24,935 nt of DNA. Source: a virus. Numbering within the stretch: the stretch's first letter is position 1; each line of letters opens with the position of its first letter. The stretch covers positions 1-24,935 of IMG/VR virus record IMGVR_UViG_3300043446_002305. One strand, given 5' to 3'. The position numbers and the translations under genes were made by a program. The notes below the pieces were generated by a model. The model had not been told where the DNA came from. It did no database searches and saw only the letters and a program-made list of their open reading frames with translations. This document shows positions 13,561 through 18,947 of this stretch, one piece after another.

Positions 13561-13967
13561 AGTTTGCTGTACAGGGTATTGAGCCCGCACCGCAGGGAAG
13601 CAAGCGCCATGTTGGCAATGGCCGCATGATCGAAGCTTCTAAAAAGGTCAAGCCTTGGCGGTTTGCTGTAAGTCAAGCTGCACTTGAAACTGGTTGGCGA
13701 CTGGTTGATCGACCCGTGATGGTACAGATTACGTTCATGTTCAGCAGGCCGAAATCGCATTACAACAGCAAAGGCCAGCTAAAGCAGACGGCGCCGCTCT
13801 ACAAACAGACCAAGCCTGATCTTGATAAGCTGTGCCGTTCAACCTTAGATGGCCTCACAAATGTCCTGTTAAAAGACGATTCGCAGGTTGTTAATTTGAT
13901 CTGCACGAAAATTTACGCCAACGAAGGCGAACTGCCAGGAGCACTAATCACCATCAATCCACTGTGA
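13557..13967 (+). CDS. rusA: RusA-like Holliday junction resolvase
   Basis: A 136-residue protein with RusA architecture: N-terminal beta strand and PQGSKRHVG turn (residues 10-20), the acidic site KPDLDKL (Asp88 and Asp90) and a downstream LKDDSQVV (Asp107/108) pair. Length and spacing match the ~120-aa family, dimeric endonucleases that cut four-way junctions formed during phage recombination and replication. It sits in a coupled gene chain, in the same early region as the exonuclease and the annealing protein. ATGA overlap upstream, GTGA overlap downstream. Confidence 0.9.
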   Translation: MKFAVQGIEPAPQGSKRHVGNGRMIEASKKVKPWRFAVSQAALETGWRLVDRPVMVQITFMFSRPKSHYNSKGQLKQTAPLYKQTKPDLDKLCRSTLDGLTNVLLKDDSQVVNLICTKIYANEGELPGALITINPL

Positions 13968-14704
13968 AGGGTTCAAAGTATCTGCGCCAATGCGTCATCT
14001 GTCAGACCGTTTTCAACATCCCACTTCTGAGGGGCAATGTTAAAAGTCCACGCAAAACATGCAGCCTGATTTGCCACCGCAGATTGGTTGGGCAAACAGC
14101 AAAGAAATGGACAAAGGCCGAGGTTGAAATCATTGAGCACCTGAGCCTTTCGCTTCCGCCAAGGATGTTGTATATGACCTATTGCAACATGGCGGCAAAG
14201 GCTGGCTTGCCGAAAAGAAGTGAAGCGTCATTACGGGCGAAGATGCAATCAATGGGCATTCCGTTGATGCCAGAAATTGATTGGTACACGCTGCATCAGT
14301 TAGCCGACTTGTTCGGTGCAACGCGGCACGCAATGTTCAAGATGGTGAAGCAAGGGCTAAAGGCCAAAAAAGAATCGAATCATCGAAACCAGCCGTATTT
14401 TGTAAGCCGCGTTGAGCTAAAGCGATTTGCACGGAAAAATCCGGGGCTATTTAGGGAATTCAAGCGCGATGGCCTGTTTGTTGTATTGGAAAACAAGGAG
14501 CTGATTGATTTGATCATGGAGCAGCCCATACAGCGCAAGCCAAACCGCTACAACCCAACCAAGGTGAAGTGCGTTGAAACTGGAAACGTATACCCAAGTT
14601 GTCGGGCGGCGGCGCGGATATTCTTTGTTGATCCATCAGCCATTCACGGGGCGGCCAGAAAGGGACATAGAGTTGCTGGGTATCACTGGGTTGCATTGCG
14701 CTGA
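13964..14704 (+). CDS. DNA-binding protein: Cys cluster, HTH and NUMOD1-like C-terminus
   Basis: A 246-residue protein from a GTG at 13964. N-terminus: a Cys cluster Cys10-x2-Cys13 and Cys33-x3-Cys37-His38, probably zinc-binding. Middle: an HTH-like segment near residue 105 (WYTLHQLADLFGATRHAMFK, then VELKRFARKNPGLF) of the excisionase/MerR sort. C-terminus: VKCVETGNVYPSCRAAARIF, DPSAIHGAARKGHRVAGYHW, matching NUMOD1/IENR1-type DNA-binding modules that usually accompany homing endonucleases. No HNH or GIY-YIG nuclease motif is present. It may be a transcription factor or a remnant of an endonuclease. It ends just before the promoter at 14691. Confidence 0.7.
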   Translation: MKGSKYLRQCVICQTVFNIPLLRGNVKSPRKTCSLICHRRLVGQTAKKWTKAEVEIIEHLSLSLPPRMLYMTYCNMAAKAGLPKRSEASLRAKMQSMGIPLMPEIDWYTLHQLADLFGATRHAMFKMVKQGLKAKKESNHRNQPYFVSRVELKRFARKNPGLFREFKRDGLFVVLENKELIDLIMEQPIQRKPNRYNPTKVKCVETGNVYPSCRAAARIFFVDPSAIHGAARKGHRVAGYHWVALR

Positions 14705-14719
14705 ATTTAGGGGTATACT
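14691..14719 (+). promoter_or_regulatory. Early promoter with GGGGTATACTCC element (operon from 14771)
   Basis: TTGCAT (14691-14696), exactly 17 nt, TATACT (14714-14719), with the -10 inside GGGGTATACTCC (14710-14721). It overlaps the end of the upstream gene. Confidence 0.78.
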
Positions 14720-14725
14720 CCGTCT

Positions 14726-14738
14726 GGGTCCGAAGCCC
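14726..14738 (+). promoter_or_regulatory. 5'-leader hairpin (site 4)
   Basis: GGGT-CCGAA-GCCC begins 6 nt after the -10, pairing with one U-G wobble and a 5-nt loop. The stem-loop position matches sites 1-3 and 5, but the loop lacks GCGA. The remaining leader is long and C/A-rich (CCGACAACCGCACACAACCCC). Confidence 0.45.
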
Positions 14739-14770
14739 CGTCCTCAATCCGACAACCGCACACAACCCCT

Positions 14771-15481
14771 ATGACCGAATACCCCAACCTTGGGGCTGTC
14801 ATCACGCAGGCTGACGTATCAACCAAAGGCACTGGCTCCTACGCCGCTGATTACGTCAACTGGTGCCGTGTTACCCACCTGCTGCATGACAATGCTCCCG
14901 GATGGCAATTTGCTCTCAAAGCTCACGAGGAGACCGGCCACGTTTGGAAGGCTCCCGACGGAACCGCTTATGTGGTCGGGTGCTTTGAGCACATCAACGG
15001 ATCCGATACGCCGCCCTTCCCGCAGGCGATTATGGATAACCGCAATAACGCCATCCTTTTTGAAAAGGTCACGGCCCGCGATCTCACAGACGCGCATCGT
15101 CGCTGTCTCTGCACTGCTGCTGCTGCTCAGTTTGGCTTGGCTTGGCAGCTCTGGGCGCGAGAGCCAGTAGAAAACCCACATCGGGAGGAAGCTGGTAAAC
15201 CCGCCTTACAACAAGACACTCCGAAAGAACCGTCCCAAGTGCGGGACACTCAGCCCAAGGCCAAAGCCAAGGCCGAACCTAAGCCCGAATCAAAGGTCGT
15301 CTTTCTGACCGATGAACAGGTGGAAGAGGTCAAGGCTGCCGTTAAGGCATACGAGAAACGTGATGAACTGATTACTGCCTTCAAAAAGCATTTCAAGATC
15401 ATCGCTCCGCGTATCGCTGATCGTATTCAATTCCCTGAACACAAGGAATTTATTGACACCTACATCGCGCAGAACCCATGA
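14771..15481 (+). CDS. Single-strand annealing protein (DUF1071/Sak-type)
   Basis: A 236-residue protein. The region YAADYVNWCRVTHLLHD (residues 24-40), then AIMDNRNNAI (87-96), and DAHRRCLCTAAAAQFGLAWQ (107-126) with LWARE matches the DUF1071 annealing family (Y-x-W-A-W...MD.RNKAI...R.L..A.A.FGLG..L). It binds ssDNA and anneals complementary strands, the partner for a 5'-3' exonuclease. Residues ~150-190 are a low-complexity KAKAEPKPE linker and the C-terminus is helical and charged. It heads its own operon with a strong promoter. Confidence is good but not certain, since the family is divergent. Confidence 0.72.
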   Translation: MTEYPNLGAVITQADVSTKGTGSYAADYVNWCRVTHLLHDNAPGWQFALKAHEETGHVWKAPDGTAYVVGCFEHINGSDTPPFPQAIMDNRNNAILFEKVTARDLTDAHRRCLCTAAAAQFGLAWQLWAREPVENPHREEAGKPALQQDTPKEPSQVRDTQPKAKAKAEPKPESKVVFLTDEQVEEVKAAVKAYEKRDELITAFKKHFKIIAPRIADRIQFPEHKEFIDTYIAQNP

Positions 15482-15660
15482 GGGCGCCCAAGCCCAAATC
15501 ACCCACTGAAATCAACCGGAAGAAAAACCGCTTTGTTGTAGCGGCCAAACTTTCGGCTGATCTCCACCGCCAGCTTCGGTCGTACTGCACCAAATCAGGG
15601 CAGAACATTAACCAAGCTCTTCGCCACATCATCACTACCTTTTTCGCCACCCATGGTTGA
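15478..15660 (+). CDS. RHH-like small protein (60 aa)
   Basis: A basic start (MRAPKPKSPTEINRKKNRFV) is followed by VAAKLSADLHRQLRSYCTKS and GQNINQALRHIITTFF, fitting a ribbon-helix-helix fold: a strand, then two helices with an N-I-N-x-A-L centre. Such proteins are dimeric DNA-binding repressors. The start overlaps the preceding stop as ATGA. It is a candidate binder of the promoter palindromes, but this is untested. Confidence 0.68.
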   Translation: MRAPKPKSPTEINRKKNRFVVAAKLSADLHRQLRSYCTKSGQNINQALRHIITTFFATHG

Positions 15661-15934
15661 CTATCCCAAAAACGAGTTCACCCTTTGGTTTAACTGTATG
15701 CCCGATCAGAAAAAAGATGGGCACTACTGGGCAGCCGCTGAAATTCCCGTGGAGGAACTTGAGAAGCTCTACAACTGGGCGCTCAAGCAAGACCCTGTGC
15801 AGAACCAACGCGGTGAAGCCTGCGTGAAGCTCCGCGCCAATCTGATGCCTCGCACTGCTGAATCCTCTGGCCGTGAATACCTGAAACTGGCCATCAGCGA
15901 ACAGCGCCCCAAAGCCGAAACTGATCTCTTCTGA
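15653..15934 (+). CDS. Hypothetical early protein (93 aa), possible ssDNA-binding-like tail
   Basis: The protein begins MVDYPKNEFTLWFNCMPDQK and contains RGEACVKLRANLMPR and EYLKLAISEQRPKAETDLF. Small mixed alpha/beta protein; the short acidic-plus-hydrophobic end (ETDLF) recalls the tip of SSB C-terminal tails, but no OB-fold signature is clear to me. It sits downstream of the annealing protein. It overlaps the RHH gene by 8 nt. Confidence 0.65.
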   Translation: MVDYPKNEFTLWFNCMPDQKKDGHYWAAAEIPVEELEKLYNWALKQDPVQNQRGEACVKLRANLMPRTAESSGREYLKLAISEQRPKAETDLF

Positions 15935-15943
15935 TTTATCACC

Positions 15944-16288
15944 ATGATCATCCTTACTGACGCCCAACTCGTTGAACTGACCAATCGGATCAATCAGATT
16001 CGTACCATCATTGACACCGCTCAGGTCATTAAAGCTTCCGCTGCACAGCCCAAAACCGTTACCGAGGCCGGCACCCAAACGCCTAAGCCAGTGGTTAGCA
16101 AGCAACGGCGAAAAGCTCGCACCCGTCGCGTCATGCTCAACGCCGCTCAGGTTGTAGAGATCAAACGGCGTCTGGCCGCTGGCAACGAATCAGCCGCAAA
16201 GATTGCTCGGGATTACGGCGTTCACGTCACCACGGTCAACCTGATCAAATATGGGAAGACGTGGAAGGAGGTTCAGGTTCCGGCCTGA
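15944..16288 (+). CDS. HTH protein with a shared DNA-binding module (114 aa)
   Basis: The N-terminus is a coiled helix (MIILTDAQLVELTNRINQIR), the centre a basic Ala/Pro-rich linker (KQRRKARTRRV), and the C-terminus an HTH (LNAAQVVEIKRRLAAGNESA, KIARDYGVHVTTVNLIKYGK, TWKEV). This C-terminal unit aligns by eye with the N-terminal HTH of the protein at 17254 (A-x-YGV...I-x-LI-x-x-G...W...V), a Hin/resolvase-type HTH. A transcription factor or DNA-binding role is inferred. Its 3' end overlaps the opposite-strand gene by 16 nt. Confidence 0.7.
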   Translation: MIILTDAQLVELTNRINQIRTIIDTAQVIKASAAQPKTVTEAGTQTPKPVVSKQRRKARTRRVMLNAAQVVEIKRRLAAGNESAAKIARDYGVHVTTVNLIKYGKTWKEVQVPA

Positions 16289-16500
16289 CGGTCACGCTGC
16301 ATCAGTTGCAGTTCTAGGGCTGCAATTCTGTTGGTGGCTTGCTGCAGCAGCGTTTGCTGCATGTTCCACGCTCTGAATAACTGAGCGGCAATGGGTCCGG
16401 CGTTTGGAGTGCTCTCTAGGCGTCGGGCCTCTTTTTCGACGTTGAACGCCGACGAGGGATCAGGTTTTAACAGCATCCACTCCCAGGCGTTGTCGTCCAT
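16273..16500 (-). CDS. Lone minus-strand small protein in the early region (75 aa)
   Basis: The protein begins MDDNAWEWMLLKPDPSSAFN and has a helical C-terminus with a coiled-coil look (QQTLLQQATNRIAALELQLM, QRDRQAGT). The start ATG at 16500 fits a plausible minus-strand promoter. The reading frame is open farther upstream to 16827 but that part overlaps the plus-strand leader and small-protein region and looks non-coding. It is transcribed against its neighbours and divergent from the unit at 16648. Function unknown. Confidence 0.55.
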   Translation of the reverse strand: MDDNAWEWMLLKPDPSSAFNVEKEARRLESTPNAGPIAAQLFRAWNMQQTLLQQATNRIAALELQLMQRDRQAGT

Positions 16501-16511
16501 TGGATTGGCGC

Positions 16512-16541
16512 ATAGCACATTAACGCTAGGCGTCGCGTCAA
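16512..16541 (-). promoter_or_regulatory. Possible promoter of the lone minus-strand gene
   Basis: On the minus strand: TTGACG (16541-16536), 18-nt spacer, TGCTAT (16517-16512), with the ATG 11 nt downstream. No leader hairpin is seen, unlike the other early promoters. The -10 is weak. Confidence 0.3.
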
Positions 16542-16573
16542 GGCTAAAAATTGCGACAAGGCGAATTTCCCCC

Positions 16574-16601
16574 TTGCAACCGCTTGCACATCCGTTATCT
16601 T
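16574..16601 (+). promoter_or_regulatory. Early promoter of the operon from 16648
   Basis: TTGCAA (16574-16579), 16-nt spacer, TATCTT (16596-16601). It lacks the GGGGTATACYCC element but has the downstream hairpin at the same distance (7 nt) as the others. Confidence 0.6.
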
Positions 16602-16608
16602 TGACGCA

Positions 16609-16622
16609 CCGGGGCGACCCGG
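16609..16622 (+). promoter_or_regulatory. 5'-leader hairpin with GCGA tetraloop (site 5, longest stem)
   Basis: CCGGG-GCGA-CCCGG: a 5-bp perfect stem with the GCGA loop shared with sites 1-3, starting 7 nt after the -10. The following leader is C/A-rich (CCAACCGACACACCACACAC) up to the ATG at 16648. Confidence 0.62.
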
Positions 16623-16647
16623 CCAACCGACACACCACACACCAGCC

Positions 16648-16782
16648 ATGAAGGATCGCATTTGCAGCATCTTTGTGTTTCTGCTGCCCGCTGCAATCTT
16701 TGCTGTCATCATCCATGACGGCCTCACACTCCAAACCGCTCAACACAGCGGAACCCAGCAACTCCAAACCAACCAACAATGA
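16648..16782 (+). CDS. 44-aa single-span membrane protein
   Basis: The protein starts MKDRICSIFVFLLPAAIFAV with IIHDG after it: one transmembrane helix near residues 5-22, then a Gln/Thr-rich tail (LQTAQHSGTQQLQTNQQ). It is the first gene of its operon and its stop overlaps the next start as ATGA. It could also be a signal-peptide-bearing peptide. Role unknown. Confidence 0.62.
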   Translation: MKDRICSIFVFLLPAAIFAVIIHDGLTLQTAQHSGTQQLQTNQQ

Positions 16783-17078
16783 GTCTTGTCGTCTTAACTG
16801 CTCAGTGCTCTGGCATTGTCGTTTCAACCATTCCGACCGGCCAAAAGACCTACAAAATGTCGCCCAATGGTCGCGGCGTCCGCGCTGAAAGAACCCTTTG
16901 GAAATTCAACGCTGGTATGCCCTGTTACGTCCGTGGTTGGCCTGCCTACGAAGCCACGATTGTTGACAGAGTTGAAGGCTGCACTTGGCCAACTTACCTA
17001 GTTCAAGCCTTTGACACTGGAGCTGTCTATCAAATTTCACAGCTTTATTTGTCCAAGCGACCCATTGAAAACCGATGA
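16779..17078 (+). CDS. Hypothetical small beta protein (99 aa), possible SH3-like
   Basis: N-terminal part MSLVVLTAQCSGIVVSTIPT, then RGVRAERTLWKFNAGMP and CYVRGWPAYEATIVDRVEGC, then YLVQAFDTGAVYQISQLYLS. The alternating beta pattern with V-R-G...A-T-I-V-D and a C-terminal Y-x-V-x-A is SH3-barrel-like. Function unknown. ATGA overlaps on both sides. Confidence 0.68.
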   Translation: MSLVVLTAQCSGIVVSTIPTGQKTYKMSPNGRGVRAERTLWKFNAGMPCYVRGWPAYEATIVDRVEGCTWPTYLVQAFDTGAVYQISQLYLSKRPIENR

Positions 17079-17254
17079 TCAAACTACGCCGCTTCTATTT
17101 TGAAATCCCAGAGGTCAACATCTACAACTGGGTAGATGCCTATGGCCCAACGGAAGCAAAGCAAATTGCCTTTGACGAATGGGGGCCTTACTACCGCTTC
17201 ATCAAATGGCGGCAACCAATGGAAGCCAAAGAGGTCAAACTTCCTGTCTTTTAA
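17075..17254 (+). CDS. Small hypothetical protein (59 aa)
   Basis: MIKLRRFYFEIPEVNIYNWV is followed by DAYGPTEAKQIAFDEW and RFIKWRQPMEAKEVKLP. Rich in aromatic and charged residues, a small alpha/beta fold. The start overlaps the previous stop (ATGA) and its stop overlaps the next start (TAATG), so it is part of a coupled run. Family unknown. Confidence 0.68.
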   Translation: MIKLRRFYFEIPEVNIYNWVDAYGPTEAKQIAFDEWGPYYRFIKWRQPMEAKEVKLPVF

Positions 17255-17613
17255 TGGCGCGAGTTAGGCAGACAAAGTTAACGCCTGCTGCTGTAACCCA
17301 TATTTTGCTGTCTACGGAGCCAAATTCCGTTATGGCCGCACAATACGGAGTAACACGGCAGGCGATTTCCTTGATTCGCAATGGCCGGAGCTGGGCTGAT
17401 GTCGCACCGGAACTTCCCCGAATTCCTGTTCGCGTCAAACAATCAATCCGCAAGGATTACATCAAACAATCCCAACACTGTTTTAACTGCTTTGAATACC
17501 AACAAGGTGAATGCGCCTTTGGCTTTCCTGAGGCCATAGATGAACCAACATTTGCCGCCATCTGCGATCTCTACAAACGAGATCCAAGCCGTTCTACAGC
17601 AGTGTCTAGCTGA
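17254..17613 (+). CDS. HTH plus Cys-FPEA module protein (119 aa)
   Basis: N-terminus (residues 8-50) is an HTH closely like that of the protein at 15944: KLTPAAVTHILLSTEP, then MAAQYGVTRQAISLIRNG and RSWADV. C-terminus: Cys76-x2-Cys79-x7-Cys87 followed by F-x-FPEA and Cys104-x-LY, probably a zinc site. The same Cys-FPEA pattern recurs in the protein at 18410. A DNA-binding regulator is inferred. The start at 17254 overlaps the previous stop (TAATG), which argues against the longer in-frame reading. Confidence 0.72.
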   Translation: MARVRQTKLTPAAVTHILLSTEPNSVMAAQYGVTRQAISLIRNGRSWADVAPELPRIPVRVKQSIRKDYIKQSQHCFNCFEYQQGECAFGFPEAIDEPTFAAICDLYKRDPSRSTAVSS

Positions 17614-17737
17614 ATACTGGGCGCCACGGTTCAACGAACTAACCATTGACCATTGCGCCCGTATGTACGCTGCACTGCAGCCGTTTATTCGCTATCAACA
17701 AGGCAACTGCCCGATAGCCAATGACCCCGCCAATTAA
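17540..17737 (+). CDS. Small hypothetical protein (65 aa)
   Basis: The protein begins MNQHLPPSAISTNEIQAVLQ and contains FNELTIDHCARMYAALQPFI. Its start lies 74 nt inside the preceding gene, which is a fairly long overlap and lowers confidence; it overlaps the next gene by 17 nt. Helical, no recognised family. Confidence 0.55.
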   Translation: MNQHLPPSAISTNEIQAVLQQCLAEYWAPRFNELTIDHCARMYAALQPFIRYQQGNCPIANDPAN

Positions 17738-17921
17738 GGCAACCCGTGAGTTCTACGACAGCCCAAGGCATTACTGCTACGGAGCTGATTGGGTCGGTTA
17801 CGGTGTTATGTCTGCCTTTCAGCCTTGGTGCTGGGATGGCACCGCCGTTTGGTACGGCCCTCTTTGTGACACCAGATCAGAAGCCCTTGCAATCGCCAAA
17901 AATCATGCTGACGCCTGTTGA
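17721..17921 (+). CDS. Small Tyr/Trp-rich protein (66 aa)
   Basis: MTPPIKATREFYDSPRHYCY is followed by GADWVGYGVMSAFQPWCWDG and TAVWYGPLCDTRSEALAIAK. The aromatic, Cys-containing composition suggests a small compact domain. It overlaps the genes on both sides by 17 nt. Function unknown. Confidence 0.62.
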   Translation: MTPPIKATREFYDSPRHYCYGADWVGYGVMSAFQPWCWDGTAVWYGPLCDTRSEALAIAKNHADAC

Positions 17922-18168
17922 ACTTGACCAGCGCCGTGCTGACTTCATGGAAATGCTGCACCAGCACTACCAAACCGAAAATTTGTTCACTGGACTTTGG
18001 GAACGTTTTGCCTATGACTCCGCCGTCAATCTTCGTGACCTGGATTACAACGTTTTGCGCTCTGACCTCATTCGTGCTTTTGGCAGTGCTGACAGTGAGC
18101 TGGCTGGCCGGTACGCTGATACTGCTATCGCCATTTTGATTAACCACATCCTTCCGCAACGGGGCTAA
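17905..18168 (+). CDS. Small helical protein (87 aa)
   Basis: I take ATG 17905 (MLTPVELDQRRADFMEMLHQ); the longer in-frame reading lies over the preceding gene. The protein is helical with a charged centre (FAYDSAVNLRDLDYNVLRSD) and a hydrophobic end (YADTAIAILINHILPQRG). Family not recognised. Confidence 0.68.
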   Translation: MLTPVELDQRRADFMEMLHQHYQTENLFTGLWERFAYDSAVNLRDLDYNVLRSDLIRAFGSADSELAGRYADTAIAILINHILPQRG

Positions 18169-18171
18169 GCC

Positions 18172-18408
18172 ATGGCAACAAAAGTTCCATTCCTCAACTG
18201 GTTTGAAAACTGGTGCTTCTACTACTTGGCACGTAGCCCTCGTGTTGGCACTATTCAAGTACGTTGGCGTTATACACCAGCTACATTTATCGTGCGCGAT
18301 CTGAATGATCCTTGCGTTGAAAAAGTGGGTGACGAGGAAATGACGCCGGCCTCATTTGACCTAGAGCGTATCTTCCATATGCCGTCTTACGGCGAAGCGG
18401 ACGAGTGA
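18172..18408 (+). CDS. Small hypothetical protein (78 aa)
   Basis: The protein begins MATKVPFLNWFENWCFYYLA and contains GTIQVRWRYTPATFIVRDLN and ERIFHMPSYGEADE. The N-terminus is aromatic and mildly hydrophobic, not a clear membrane span. A gap of 3 nt separates it from the preceding gene; no Shine-Dalgarno. Function unknown. Confidence 0.65.
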   Translation: MATKVPFLNWFENWCFYYLARSPRVGTIQVRWRYTPATFIVRDLNDPCVEKVGDEEMTPASFDLERIFHMPSYGEADE

Positions 18409-18409
18409 C

Positions 18410-18796
18410 GTGATTAACCTTTTCAACGGCAGGGTTGTTTTAGAACGGCGAACGCTTGTTGAAAATTGGCGTGCAAAAGTAAAACTCCCAAAACAGGGTG
18501 GAGCGCAAATAACGATTGACCTACAGACGACCGACTTAAAACTGGCCTTCGTCCGCGCTCAGAATATTTACAGATGCCTTAGAAAAGGCGAACCTTTGGC
18601 GGAATTAGACCCACCACCAACCAATCACCTTTCATGCTGGGATTGCGCTCACTGGTCTGTGTTGCGCGTGAACAATGGAGGCAATGGCTGTGAGTTCCAA
18701 TTCCCCGAGGCGCGCCAGACTGCATATGGCAAATTCGCATCTCAATGCCACCTTTACGACGATGGAACCCAGAATTCTGAGCAGGACCGACTTTGA
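18410..18796 (+). CDS. Arm-domain-like plus Cys-FPEA module protein (128 aa)
   Basis: Start GTG 18410. Residues 18-58 (WRAKVKLPKQGGAQITIDLQ, then TTDLKLAFVRAQNIYRCLR) recall the N-terminal 'arm' or AP2-like unit of tyrosine integrases (W.....G...I.L.T.D...A...A). The C-terminus has Cys76-x2-Cys79-x14-Cys94, then F-x-FPEA, and Cys113-x-LY, the same module as in the protein at 17254, fused to a different DNA-binding part. It lies in a small-gene operon. Function unknown; nucleic-acid binding inferred. Confidence 0.68.
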   Translation: MINLFNGRVVLERRTLVENWRAKVKLPKQGGAQITIDLQTTDLKLAFVRAQNIYRCLRKGEPLAELDPPPTNHLSCWDCAHWSVLRVNNGGNGCEFQFPEARQTAYGKFASQCHLYDDGTQNSEQDRL

Positions 18797-18947
18797 GGAC
18801 GGTAGCTACATCGAAACGCTAGAGCCAGTTCAAGGCGGTGAAATGTATTACCGCAGTTGTTACAAGGGAATGTGTAGATATTCCAGCGATCTTTGGCAGG
18901 CACAAATTTATTGCCACCAGATGACCAGTCCTAGTCTTCCCGAGTAA
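18762..18947 (+). CDS. Small hypothetical protein at the end of the early operon (61 aa)
   Basis: The protein is MEPRILSRTDFEDGSYIETL, then EPVQGGEMYYRSCYKGMCRY, then SSDLWQAQIYCHQM. Three Cys and many Tyr. Its start lies 35 nt inside the previous gene and its end overlaps the opposite-strand HNH gene by 17 nt. It reads like a real small protein, but support is only context. Confidence 0.58.
   Translation: MEPRILSRTDFEDGSYIETLEPVQGGEMYYRSCYKGMCRYSSDLWQAQIYCHQMTSPSLPE

Noticed and set aside
16501-16827. N-terminal extension of the lone minus-strand gene up to 16827
   Set aside because: It runs across the plus-strand promoter, leader hairpin and the 44-aa gene and contains no protein-like pattern.
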